This document shows positions 46,324 to 58,370 of a DNA stretch of 64,000 bases, one piece after another. Position 1 is the stretch's first letter. The number at the start of each line of letters is the position of its first letter. Position numbers and translations under genes: made by a program. Source of the stretch: Helianthus annuus (lineage: Eukaryota > Streptophyta > Magnoliopsida > Asterales > Asteraceae); the NCBI RefSeq assembly GCF_002127325.2, contig NC_035436.2, forward strand, positions 26,480,354 to 26,544,353. The letters are read 5' to 3'. The notes beneath the pieces were generated by a model. The model saw only the letters and a list, made by a program, of their open reading frames with translations. It ran no database searches and was not told the origin of the DNA.

Positions 46324-47400
46324 TCATTCTTCGGTTGTTGCCGCTGGATTCTCAGTAGCTTGCTTCTCAGGCTCTGTTGGATTTTCTTCGTTAGCTGTTT
46401 TTTCTGGTGGTGCCTCGGTCTCGGTTGGTGCTTCCGGAGTTTCTTGAGTAACAGTAGCTTCACAAGTTGTTTGGTCCTCCTTAGTGGCCTCATATGTGGA
46501 TGAGGCCGGAGGTGGTGATGTGGTGGTTGGTTCAGCAGTAGAAGCAGAAGATCCGCCCTTCTTTCTTTCGTGTTTCTTTTTCTTTCTCGCTTCCTGTTTC
46601 TTTGCATCTTTTTCTTTCCTCTTTTCCATTTTATCAACCAGATCCAACATATCTCTTTTTAGCCTCCATGCTCGCTCCACCGCTCTCGAAAATAACGCCG
46701 CCTCCTCCAAATTTGCATTTCCTGCTCCTACGTTTATGCGATTGGCGTTTAGTATTGTCAGATCAGAGAGCCCAAACATGAAGACATCCATCGGATCCAG
46801 AATACGGATATCCACGTTTTCGTTTGATCTTATAACTGCTTCACCAGTCTTGCTGTCATAGAACCATTTCTTGAAATTTGTGAGAGCGACAGGAGCTTCT
46901 TCTGGGAGTTTGATTCGTGTGACAACTTTAGCTGGGTTGATTACCCACGTCACTTTCCCTTTTCCAGTAACTGGATCGATTGTTGTTTTTGATACCCTGC
47001 GTCTTGGACACTGCGGAGCGTGAGTTGGGAATCCCTTGTTACATTCTTTGGCAATTATACGTTCAAAATCCCTCCCGATTCCTCTTTCTTCGTGGTTCAG
47101 TATATCTAGACGACCAAGTTCCCGGAGATCCCACCTCGGAAGTGTGAATAGATCAAATCCGGTTTCAAAGTACTGGATTACTCCACCGCGTCTTTTTACC
47201 ACGAACATTCCTCTAAGATTATCATACATCCAACTGATAATCTTATCGGTAGCTTCAAACTTTTCAACTTTGATAACTTGATGGAAATCAAGAAGTCGTT
47301 CTCTTTCCTTTTTGAACCATTCAGGGTGCTCGGGAGCAAATCGATCAGACCGAGTGCTAATTTTGAAGATGTAACCAGATGGGTGCGTTCTAGAAGGTAA
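46324..47400 (-). pseudogene. ORF2 remnant of element E (C-terminal module)
   Basis: Homologous to the C-terminal module of ORF2 in element A: I-S-W-M-Y-D...V-I-Q-Y-F, then D-P-V-T-G-K-G-K, K-T-G-E-A-V-I and I-L-D-P-M. After it come a short helical region, a K/E-rich basic stretch (KKQEARKKKKHERKK) and a P/T/E-rich tail. Only one module copy is present, and the N-terminal domain, linker and coiled coil are gone: the module directly follows a broken RNase H at about 47400. Initiation is unclear; an upstream ATG lies at 47229. Confidence 0.75.
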
Positions 47401-50400
47401 ACCTGCGATCTACTTTGCAACCTGCATGATCACTGTCAGAATATGCAATTAAATCAAAATTACTATCTTTAGGATAACAAAGCCCTAGTTTCGGAGTTCC
47501 TTTGAGATAGCGGAAGATGCGCTTTACAGCAATTTCATGGGATTCTTTGGGATTTGTTTGGAAACGAGCACAAAGACAAACTGCCCACATGATGTCTGGT
47601 CTACTGGCCGTCAAGTACATCAGGGAACCGATCATTGAGCGATAAAAGGATTTGTTTACCTGCTTTCCCTGAGGATCTAGAGTGAGTTCTGTCTGAGAGG
47701 CGAATGGCGTGCTTGCAACTTTGCAGTCGTTCATGTTGTACTTTGAGAGAATGTCCCGAATGTACTTAGCCTGATGAATAAGAATCCCATCCTCCTTTTG
47801 CTTCACTTCTAGCCCCAAAAAGAAATTCAGCTCTCCCATCATGCTCATCTCGAATTTGGCCTTCATGACGGTTTCAAATTCCCTGCACAATGCCTCGTTG
47901 GTTGACCCAAAGATAATATCGTCGACATAGATTTGCACGAGCATTACATCCTCTCCGATCTTTTTGGTGAATAGAGTCATGTCGATCTTTCCTCTGGTAT
48001 ATCCACATTCCAACAAATATGTGGACAAAGTCTCGTACCACGCGCGTGGAGCTTGATGAAGACCATAGAGTGCTTTGTCTAGCTTGAAGTAGCGACCTGG
48101 AAAGTGTGGTGTAACACCCCGTATTTTGCTAATGTCAAAGTCAAAGTCAAATGTTGACTGTTATTGGAATTAAAGTTATTTTAATTTCTATTTTAATCTT
48201 ATTTTCGTATTATGTGGAGTAAGTGTTGTATAATCAAACTAATCGATCGATAATTCAATCGCGAACCGACGACCGACTTTGAATAATAGGAAGTAACAAT
48301 GCAATAAAGTTAATCAATCAATAATCAAGCCAATCAAATCAATCATCGAATCAAATACGGGAATTTACTGGTACTTTTATACGTGTGTGTGTGCCTTACG
48401 TGTTACTTGTGCGTGTTTATTTTACGTTGTTATGTGTGGTGAATCAATCAAATCAAATAGAAACTCGAAGGATAATCGAACTCAATCGAAATCGAACCCG
48501 AATTGTGGTGTAAGGATGCTTGTATGTTAGATATAGTGGTTGGGATTAAAAAGTAATTTGATTAGGAACTCTATCATACTCAACTCATCGTTCATCGGAA
48601 TCGAAATATCAAAAATCGTCAAAAAGGAACATCCTGATCGAATAGGACCTCCGATCGAACAGGCTAGCCGATCGAACAAGCTGTTCGATCGAGCAGCCCA
48701 TTCGACCAAGAATCCTGTTCGAACGGTTGGGCCTTTCCTCTTTTGGAAGCCTATAAATAGGGCTGTCATTGTCATCCTTTCTACTTTTGGAAAGCTCTGA
48801 CCGACCAGCCCTTTGTTCTTCACTATTTCTTAGATTTCTCTCCGATCCGGTAAGTTTTCACTCTAAATCTTGTACGATCTTGTTCATTTACTGATTCTAC
48901 ACCTTTTTATCTTTCAAAACTTGGATTTTAACCGTGAAATCACCAAGATCTAGGTGTTCTTGGGTGATGTCATCATGGTGTTCTTCAAGAACATCAAGTT
49001 GTGACATCATTCCACTGTGATTAGCTTAGATCTAGCCGATTTCCACATAAATAACCTAGAATCTACCAAAGATCTTAACATTTCACGGTGGAAAAGGATT
49101 GAAAGATGGATTTTCAGCTATCTTTCAACTCTTTTACACTCAACACTCAAAAACCGGTGAAAACGGAGCTTGAACCAACTCACAAATCACCCTAAACAGA
49201 CACATGGTTCAAGATTCGGGTTCTACCTAAGAGGTTCACCGATTTCGGGTTAAACGTTCAACAGAAGTTCTAACAGTTTGTTGGCCGGACTTGGGTGATT
49301 CCTGCCCGAGCCAGTGAACGAAGTAAGAACTGATGTTTTTGTGGTTCAACTCGTTCTCAAACTACCTCAAAATCACATCAAGTAATCAAAAACAACCAAG
49401 TGTTAGAAGATAGGCTAACCAGGTCAGAAATGCTGGCCGAACGGTTAGGCTGTCCGATCGGACAGACCAACCGAACGGACTACCCAGCCGATCGACCGGG
49501 CCAGCCGATCGGCTAACACATGGACCACAAGTTCACAAGTGTAGTATTGACGAAAGTGATGTTCGATCGAACCTACCACTCGATTTGTAACATTACTGCT
49601 CGAATCATGAGATACTATACTTCAACACTTAACCATTCTTTTCGAAACATTGGAATGTCACCCGATCGAGCATGCCACCCGATCGAGTGACACCTGGTCA
49701 AACTTATAACCCTGAAGTTGCAAACCGATCGGTTGGACTAACCGATCGAACAGTTCATTCGATCGACCGACTTGAAAGGTAATGCTGCAAAAACTTCAAA
49801 AGTTCAAACCATCATACACAAACACATCCTTTCCTAAAGGAAGAAACAATCCACTCGAAAGGACCAGCCGATCGAGCCTGTCGGCCGATCGAATGGGAAT
49901 GTTCAAACGGACTTTCAAACCAGACGAACAGCCCATCCGATCGAACCAGCTGTCCGATCGACCGGCCCAATCGAATCAGTATCACTGTCTTCATTTCCGC
50001 ATTACTCATCGTTACACTCTCGAACTATTCAGGCTAACTTACTTCCAGTGCTCCCTTCAATCCATACCAAATCACTGTGAGTATACTCGATCCCTTTTTG
50101 CTTTTAAGCACTTTTGGGTGTTACATACGTTACCTATCAAAATCACATTCAACACAAACTATTTGAACGCTAACCTATTCGCATGTGCTACTTGACTAAA
50201 TGATTGCTGTTTATTATGTTTACACGTGGAGTGCTATCTACCTGCTTTAGCAACATAGTACTATAGTTTGGACTCAGCACCCGTTCACACGGGGGTTGCT
50301 AAGGACAATTACTTGCATGGATTACGGTGGTAATCATGTATTGCGAACTGTCTCGGACAGTCAACCCGCAGTCGTTGGTACCGATGGTCCCATGTTGATA

Positions 50401-53153
50401 ATTTACATGCATCGTTTTCCTCTGTGTACGTGCCTGGTTATGCGTAAACTATTCGAACTCTATATGCTATTATCAAATTTGTGTGCTCACCTTTACATTA
50501 TATGTATTGACTTTATTTTAACGTATGTGACAGGTGTTTAAGGTGTTAGCTTGCTAGGAAAGCGAGGCATAAATAAGCTTCTAGGAGCCCCCAACAAATA
50601 GTTCTCGGCCCTGAACAAGCTCCTGGGCCATAGTTGTCTGTAGATCTTGTCCACTGGCACTGTAGCCAGGGGAGTCAACATAATAGGGGTCTAGAAGCAG
50701 ATAAACAACTTTTTGTAATAATATTTGAATCTGAGTTGTCGGAACAGTACTATTTGTTTAGTTGTATTCTATGATAACTTGTTTATTTATTTGGGATACG
50801 GTATGGGACGTATCATTTAACTGAATTTGTAATAATAGTTGTTGTGGAAACTTCTGAACAATCTGTTTCGCTCAGTGCCGTGCCCCGATGATTCCGCCAT
50901 CGGTTGGGGTGTGACATGTGGATCTTCGAACCCTGGAGGCTGGCATACATAAACTTCTTCCTTAACTTTCCCATACAGAAACGCACTTTTAACATCCATT
51001 TGAAAGACTTTGAAGTTTCTATATGAAGCGTATGCCAGGAATATTCTGATTGCCTCCAGTCGTGCAACTGGAGCAAAGACTTCTTCATAGTCAATTCCTT
51101 CTTCCTGCCGAAAGCCCTGTACTACCAATCGAGCCTTGTTCTTGATAACCACCCCACGATCATCCATCTTATTTCGAAAGACCCATTTAGTGCCAATTGG
51201 AAACTTTCCTTCAGGTAGATCTACAAGTTCCCAAACTTTAAGCTTCCTGAATTGGGATAACTCTTCTTGCATTGCCTGAACCCAACTGGAGTCTTGAATA
51301 GCATCTTCGATGTCTCGTGGAACAGATTGAGATAGGAATGCTGCAAATAACCCTTTGTTGATGCTCGACGACTGCCCGCGTGTACGCACTCCTTCTTCGA
51401 CTGCTCTGATAACATTTTCAAGCGGATGATTTCGATTTGTCTTGTATCCGGTATTTGTCAGAGTTTCAATTTGCTGCGGAAGGTTGGTGAAGTTCGTCCA
51501 CATAAATCACTGGTGGATCATCTGCTTGAGTTTGCTCATTAACATTCGCCTGTGAAGAAGAAGCACCGTTTTCTTAGGTGTTCTCAGGCGAAGTGTCACC
51601 AGTTGCATCATTCACAGCCAAATCGGGTCAGCAGTTGATGGAGATAGACGAGTGGTAAATGGAGTCAAACCAATGTCAGATGAGTCAAACAAAGGTTCCA
51701 CTTGAGTGTCTTCAGCAGGTTCATGCTCTGGGACAGTCTCCGGAATTTCAAAGTTGTTGAAAATCACACCCACATCATAGAACCAATCTGGAGTACTTCC
51801 GGTGTTGGTGTAATTTCCTTCTTGAAAGTCAACATAGTAAGATTCAATCACCATCTTCGTTCGTTTGTTATAAACACGGTAGGCCTTCTGTGTGGATGAA
51901 TACCCCATAAAGTAGCAGATATCACCCACTGCTTCAAATTTGACGAGATTTTCTTGAGTGTTTAAAAGAGTGCACGAACGGCCGAATGGTCTGAAGAAGT
52001 CAATAAGTGGCTTTCTTTTGAAGAGAAGTTCATATGCCGTCTTTCCATGAGGTTTCACGATGAGTACCCTGTTTAGAACGTAGCATGCCGTATTAACTGC
52101 TTCTGCCCAGAAGATAATTGGAAGCTTTGAGTCCACCAGCATGGTTCGTGCAGCTTCGATCAGCGTTCTATTCTTACGTTCAGCGACTCCATTTTGTTGG
52201 GGAGTTCTGGCTGCACTGTATTGGAGATGAATTCCCTTTTCTGCACAGAACGATATGAAGTTCTGATTTTTGAACTCAGGCCCGTTGTCGCTTCTGATAG
52301 ACTTCACTTTTAGCTTGGTCACGTTTTCAATCAGCGGAATGAATGATTTTAAAACATCAGCTGTCTCGCTTTTCGCTTCAGGAAAATATACCCATGAAAA
52401 CTGAGAGAAATCATCTGTTACAACCAAACAATAAGAGCTTTTAGCAAGACTTTTAACACTGATAGGACCGAAAAGGTCCATACGCAACAATTGAAGCGGG
52501 GCAGATATCGTGTTCACTGCTTTGGACTTGTGTGGTTTCTTATGTTGCTTTCCCTGGGCGCACGCAATACATTTTTCAGAAAATGGAAATTCTTTAATCG
52601 GAAGACCTCTTACTAAGTTAAACTTAGAGAGTTTATTCATATTTTTGAAATTAACATGGCCCAGTCGTCTATGCCAAAGCAGTGACTCCGATTCTGAAGC
52701 CTTGGAAATTAAGCAGGTCAAATTGTCATTTGTCTTGGCATTTTTCATGTTGAGCACGTATGTGTTGTTTTGTCTTGGAGCGGTGAGCATAATCATTTCT
52801 GCAGGAACAACAAAACCGGGCTTCAGGAACAAGCATTCCATGTCATTGAGAAGCACCAAGATTCCTTTATCGCAGACTTGAGAGACACTCATGAGATTGT
52901 AGCAAAGCTCTGGAACATAGTTGACATTCTCCAGCGTAAGGGCTTCGGACACGACATCTCCTACTCCAACAATCTTTCCTCCCTTCTCGTCTCCAGCGAA
53001 GGATACAAAATCACCATCAATAAAGCGAAAGTTCTTCAGCAATTCCTTCAACCCAGTCATGTGCCTTGAACATCCCCTGTCCACGTGCCAAATGTATTCC
53101 ATGAGCATTCGAAGCCATTTCTGGAGTTTATTCTGATATACACAAATATACAA
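47401..53153 (-). pseudogene. pol: pol of element E, split by solo LTR T2 and stops
   Basis: 51612-53153: protease-integrase part, with zinc-binding H-x4-H (WHRRLGH) and C-x2-C, and D (MDLFG), D (SDNG), E (VAERKN). The protease motif reads D-R-G-C-S-R-H-M-T-G where D-S-G is usual. 50922-51503: N-terminal half of RT up to [10 protein letters not shown]. 47401-48104: C-terminal half with YVDDIIFGS, then RNase H cut after GCKVDRR. At least one stop (51612-51614) separates integrase from RT. Removing T2 plus one target copy (2,812 bases, 1 mod 3) brings the two RT halves into one frame, so RT was open when T2 landed. Confidence 0.88.
48110..50916 (+). repeat. Solo LTR T2 of the T1 (Tekay) family
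   Basis: 2,807 bp, TGTAACACCCCG...GGGTGTGACA, opposite orientation to T1, flanked by perfect TGTGG duplications (48105-48109 and 50917-50921). No internal sequence, so it arose by LTR-LTR recombination after insertion into the RT gene of E. TATA box CTATAAATAG at 48751-48760, donor-like CGGTAAGT at 48848, acceptor-like GTGACAG ending 50533, CGATCG clusters at 48645-48735 and 49440-49980. Confidence 0.94.
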
Positions 53154-53162
53154 ATATACAAA

Positions 53163-56100
53163 TTAGTTTGATTTAGGAACCCAGATTTGCTTCATTTCGA
53201 ATCTATCGTGGTTTTGACCCACTTTGACCTCTTTTTGTTTCCAAAGATACGCAGTTGACTCAACCAGATTTTTAACATATTTCTTAATATAATTTAATTG
53301 ATGTGTGACGTTTGTAATAAAATCATGCTCTGGTTTAGGAAACTTCTTGGTTTTGCAATGTTTCGCTGTATGTCCTAAATGACCACAGCGAAAGCATCTT
53401 TTATGTCTGGGTCTTTTGGTGTTAGAAGATGATGTATGTGATGAGAGTCTTGAGCTTTCTGCTTTCTTCATTTTCTTGTCCACTCTGCTTTCATCTTCGG
53501 AATGTTCTTCATCACTGTCTGAATCGAATGAGCTTTCGGACGTGTTGTCCTCGCTCGAGCTTGGTTCTTCACTTGCTTCGTAACTTGAACACTCGAAGCT
53601 TTCATCACTAGTTGCCTGATCTTCACTTGAACTTTCTGATATTTGCTCGTCTTCTGTGGTAGTGACGCTTGCATCTTCATTGTCTTGGTCTTCAATGACG
53701 CTGCTTTCTGATTCTGTCATACCTGTTCTGGAAGGAATAAATTCGGGAATTTCCTTTGTAAGGAATTTTCCAAAGCTATTCCTTTTTAATTCTGGCACAA
53801 AAACAGGAGATTCACAAGCAACTTTATCATTACAACACGCATAATTCAAATCATGACATTCAGACACATAATGTTCACGATCACGGGTCTCAAATGTTGG
53901 CACATGGCCCTTACAGTTATCCAAGGATTTAAATTTAGGCACTTGGCCATTACAGTCATCCATCCTACTTAAATTATTACATTCATCCTTAACATTTTTT
54001 TTCTTAGAACAATTCCAGACGAACCAGTTAACGGTGGAATAACTGTCGCCTGAATATCCAATTCCTATTTTTGACCCGCCGCAGTCTCCATCCTCATCGC
54101 ACACATCTTCTTTACACTCAATGGGATCTGCATTGCTTTTAGAACAGTTAGCGGTTGTCTCATTTTCATAAAATTCATTTTCTTCAACTGAGGCCTTTTC
54201 ATTTATGAGATCATTTTCGGGATGAGGAGTCGGCATAGGCACATAGTTTTTGCTGTGAGGTGGAAAGAAGAGTTTTCTTTCATTTTCGTGCCTATCCTTA
54301 TATCCAATCCCGTCTTTCACAAACGTTGGTCGTTGGCAATTTTTAATGTCAGTAAAGGCCTTTTGACTGACATTCCATTTATCTATTATAATTTGAAGTT
54401 TGTTCTTTTCGTTCAAAGCTTTTTCTAATCTTTCTGTAAGATCATTAATGATAAAATCTTTTCTAAACACAAATTCTTTAAGAGTTTGCATTTCAGCTAA
54501 AGTTGAGTTCAACTTTCTCTGATATGCAGTCTCATTCTGTTTAAGCTCGTTGTTAAATTTTAAAGCATTGCTTTTTGCCTTTCAAATTCTAGGTTTAAGA
54601 ACTTGTAATGTGCCACGACATCAACGCATGCTGGTGAGAATAATTTTTCTTTAAAACTGAGTGGAATACTGTTTACCAAGTCCTTGTCTGCCTTTTCCTT
54701 TGATGAATCTGCTTTCATGGCTGCTGCTTGGACCTTATCCTTGCCTTTCTCAGATGTCTCTTTAGCAACATGCTTCTCTGCTTGATCACAACACTCCACT
54801 GAAGTAAGAATGCTTTTCAATCCCTTGTCAGCAATATTGTCTCCTGTCGGAATTCCAGCTGTCTGTTTCTCAAACTGCCTTGTAGATGATTCACCTGAGA
54901 TCTTGGCCATCAGGGCTTTGTTAACTTGCTCCTTTGCTTCATTGATTTCTTCACTCCAATCATAGTCTTCAACGACTAAAGCTTTTGGTGTGCTGGGAGA
55001 CGCATTGTTTTTGTTCTCTTCAACTGTGATTTGCTTTACAGCAGGAGTGGTTTCACTCTTTCCTTCCTTCAACAGAGGACAATCGCGCTTGAAGTGTCCT
55101 AGATTCTTGCAGTTGTAGCACCTCAGCTTAGATTTGTCAAAGCCAGCTTTTCCAAGACCCAAACGTTTGCCTGTCTTGTCTTGAAACTTCTTTAACCTCA
55201 AAGTGATCATGGCCATTTGCCATTTCAGATCCATTTCTTCCATATCATTTGGATCAACCTGATACATGTCTTCAGCAGTGAACATCTCCTTTTTCAGTTC
55301 CCCAGACATTAGGGCATCGTAGCTGCTCAGAAATGTGTTGAAGAGTGATGGATACTTTCAACGCTTGAGTATCAACAGTGATGGTCTTCTCAACGAGTTG
55401 TGGGGCTTTTGATGCGCTTGCGGACGCATTTGCGTAAATTAAGTCAGAAGCTTGTGGAGTGATGCCCCCTGAAGCAAGAAATGCCACATTCTTCAATCCA
55501 GCTGAGGTTTGAGTTGACTTTGGTTGATATCCAGCAGTGTTCATCTCTCTTTTGTTGACGTCCATTTCAAAGGCTCTTAGGGTGTTGATCAGATCTGACA
55601 GAGTAACATGATTAGGATTGTTCAGGAAATCCTTCTTGATCATCATGCATTGTAGGCTCCATTCCTTGGGGAGTGAATCAAGTAGCTTCTTTATTGCAGC
55701 ACGATTTGTAACAGGATTTCCCGCCTTCTTCATTTTGGTCATCATGTTCAAAAAGCGACTAATGTGATCAGAAAGACTTTCTCCACGAACTCCGCAAAAC
55801 ATGTTATATTGTTTCTGCACCATATCTCTCTTGCTTTCAATCAGTTCTTCATTTCCTTCATAGTACTCGATTAATGCATTCCAGAGTGCATTTGCAGTTC
55901 GGTGCTCCTCAAACATGTTGCAGTCGTTGGTTGATAGAGCCATGGTTAGAGCAGCGTGTGCGCGACGATCACGTTGAATGAGAGCCTTGTCTTCATCAGT
56001 GAAGGTAGTAGCGTCATTGTTAGCAACTACTGCATCTCCTCGAACTACCGTTGGAATGTGAGGTCCAGCGGTAACAGAGAGGCACAGATTGTAGTCCGTG

Positions 56101-56231
56101 TACTCGAAGAACGATTGAATGCGAGTTTTCCAAGTGCTAAAGTCTTCCGCCCCTTTCAACTTTGGTGGACGAGTGGTAGTTCCAGTCTCAAGTTCCGCTT
56201 GAGCAATTGTACTTAGTTGATTTAGCGACAT
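53163..56231 (-). pseudogene. gag: gag of element E, two frameshifts
   Basis: Three pieces: 55272-56231 starts MSLNQLSTIAQAEL and carries the copia gag capsid-like domain (LKGAEDFSTWKTRIQSFFEY; LWNALIEYYEG); 54560-55309 has a CCHC knuckle C-Y-N-C-K-N-L-G-H-F-K-R-D-C; 53163-54512 is acidic/serine-rich with a second knuckle C-F-R-C-G-H-L-G-H-T-A-K-H-C and ends WVPKSN. Frameshifts lie near 55300 and 54550. The final TAA (53163-53165) is in the same frame as pol, about 40 codons ahead of the protease motif, a layout compatible with stop-codon readthrough. Confidence 0.85.
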
Positions 56232-56273
56232 CTTTGCTTGTTTTAGACAAATATGAGCTGATCAGATCTTAAA

Positions 56274-56673
56274 TTCGCTGACAAATCATAGGTTAACCGG
56301 CTAGAAGCTTAATTTCGCTGGCAACCGAAGACACTTGTTCACCTTCGCTGACTGATCTTCGACCTTCGCTGACTGATCCTCGACCTTCGCTGAAGTTTTG
56401 GGCAGTCCTGCACGAGCGATCAAGATAACTTCGCTGACAAATCACAACACAGACAGAGGTTAGGTTAATTTCGCCGATAACCGTGATAAGAACGCTGTGG
56501 TTCGGTATCACAGTTCTCGAAGTCGCCTTCGATAATTTCGCTCACGGGACACTAGACACTACATCGCTAATGATAAGTAATTTCGCTCGAATGGTGTTCG
56601 GCGAAATTAGCGATTATGCGATGAAATCCTTAACGATTAGGTTTAATTCGCTATATTCAACGCTGAGTTCGCT
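56274..56673 (-). repeat. AGCGAA motif array in the E leader
   Basis: Ten exact TTCGCT hexamers on the + strand (AGCGAA in the sense of E) within 400 bp of the untranslated leader between PBS and gag, with variants such as TTCGCC. Three form a short tandem repeat (CTTCGACCTTCGCTGACTGA-like, 56341-56395). Confidence 0.8.
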
Positions 56674-56974
56674 ATCTTCAAAAATTAAATTCGTTGTATT
56701 CAAATATTGTTCACTGGCTTCAAGATATCTTCGTTGGACAGAGGGTTTAACACGAACAAAAACCCTCTAATCACTCAAAAAAAGCTCAAAAACCACGTTT
56801 TGATGGATCAAAATGTCCAAAATGACTCCCTAATCAAGTATTAACAACAACGTATCGATTAAACACACCAAATCAATCCATTTTAAGCTCAAAAATTTGA
56901 AAAACCTTGAAACTTTGACAAAACCTTCAAAACAATGAAAAATCTCAACAAGAACACAACAACCAAGAGCACAA

Positions 56975-56988
56975 TGGCTCTGATACCA
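56975..56988 (-). other. Primer-binding site of element E
   Basis: TGGTATCAGAGCCA on the - strand, three bases from the LTR at 56992; initiator methionine tRNA. Confidence 0.9.
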
Positions 56989-56991
56989 AAT

Positions 56992-57449
56992 TGTAGATCC
57001 CAAAACGTATCCGGATCACAGTGGTTGGTTGTTTTAACCCATAACACCTATTGATTAGGTGTTTGAGATATGAAAAGTTAATAAATATCAAAGATGAAGG
57101 GAAGCTAATGGATTAATGAATACAACAAGTGTTGCATTGAATCCAAACAATAAGATATAGCAATAAACAACCTTAGATATCAGATTTGAGCACTAGATCA
57201 ACAAGAGAAAGTAACAACACCAATATTCATTCAAGAGCCAAAAGCTTGAGTTGGTTACAAGGCTTGGACTATTTATAGGGTGTTCCTGATCTGCCAGCAA
57301 ATTTATAAATTTGCTGGAATCTTATCTACACTAGGTCAGGAACATTACTATTAGAGAATTACAAAACAAGCCCTTATACATTCTAATTTGCTACAAACTA
57401 CTATTAAACTAATCCAGCATAAGTATCAACGATCTCAAAAGCTCTAACA
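56992..57449 (-). repeat. 5' LTR of element E
   Basis: 458 bp, TGTAGATCCC...GCTCTAACA; pairs with 45842-46291. TATA complement CTATTTATAG near 57270. Confidence 0.9.
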
Positions 57450-57572
57450 AATGGTCGCATAAAACGCAAGAATAATACCCCTGGTTATGGGGTATAGTCA
57501 TAAAATAATGTTCTTGCGAGAAGATATAACTTCTGTGTGATCGTTTACTTAAATATGCAAACGAGTTAATTA

Positions 57573-57577
<5 letters not shown>

Positions 57578-57648
<71 letters not shown>
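57578..57648. repeat. (TA)n microsatellite in solo LTR D
   Basis: About 35 uninterrupted TA units. Unlike those in the gypsy LTRs, it holds no insertion. Confidence 0.9.
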
Positions 57649-57650
<2 letters not shown>

Positions 57651-57835
57651 AAATCAATTGTAAAACAAATTTTTGTGAATCCGGATCATGGGTTCAAAAG
57701 TTAGAAATGTGGGCAAATGTTTTACGATTAATTAGAAACAAGTTTGAAGCGAAACGAATGAGTTTTCGAGAAGTTACGAAGTTTTTACGTACAAAAGGCA
57801 AATCTGAAAATTGCATCTCTGAACCAGGAGCAAGG

Positions 57836-57945
57836 TTGCGCCCCCAGGCACAAGGTTGCGCCCCTGACTAATGTCATCTGTATTGCGTCAGAACTGACAC
57901 AAGGTTGCGCCAGACTGGTTTCTTCTTGCGCCAATCACTGGTTCT
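57836..57945. repeat. TTGCGCC cluster in solo LTR D
   Basis: Four TTGCGCC heptamers, three as ACAAGGTTGCGCC or AGCAAGGTTGCGCC, plus one TTGCGTC, in about 110 bp. Confidence 0.75.
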
Positions 57946-58370
57946 TTCTTATTTTTCGCATTCTTCAACTCCAAACTTGTGTGAAGGCTATCAAACTACG
58001 GTAGAGTGTCGTAACTTACGGCGGGTTATTGTCAAAATGTTATTTTATTGTTTTGGGCCTTCGGGTTTAATTTGTTACGTTATAAACTCCTTATAACCGA
58101 TGAATTTGATGATTTGTCAAATTTAGGTAGTGGTTTTGAAACACTGGACGACGATCGAGTTTAACGAAGAACCGAACACATTCAAAGATCAAGCTTCCGC
58201 ATTTTGTTTAGTTGTTTTCGAAACTAAACAACGACACCATGTTGAAATCTGTAAATTCTTATGAAGTTTTTATGAAGTTAGATATTACAAAGGAACATGT
58301 ATTTGCATTATATTTAATATAAATGCAAATTTATTTAATAAACCTACGTTTATATAGTATGGGTCTTACA

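Larger units (their letters stand above)
45842..57449 (-). mobile_element. Ty1-copia SIRE-type element E, with internal deletion
   Basis: 11,608 bp flanked by perfect AATGG duplications (45837-45841 and 57450-57454). On the - strand: LTR, PBS, leader, gag, integrase, RT, truncated RNase H, ORF2 remnant, polypurine tract, LTR. The same lineage as element A (shared gag end W-V-P-x-S-N and ORF2 module). The RT gene is split by solo LTR T2. Confidence 0.93.
43511..58370. repeat. Gypsy-type solo LTR D, split by copia element E
   Basis: Segments 43511-45841 and 57455-58370, about 3.25 kb together. Ends TGTAACACCC and GGGTCTTACA (inverse TGTAAGACCC, 9 of 10). No coding sequence in either part, so a solo LTR. 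It interrupts the LINE ORF. The flanks GCTAG and AGTAG would be a target duplication only with two mismatches. A (TA)n tract lies at 57578-57648 and a TTGCGCC cluster at 57836-57940. Confidence 0.7.

Noticed and set aside
46484..46861. + strand frame over the ORF2 remnant and other antisense frames over gag and pol (for example 31945-32313 and 3790-4209)
   Set aside because: Shadow frames opposite real retrotransposon coding sequence; no independent domain evidence.
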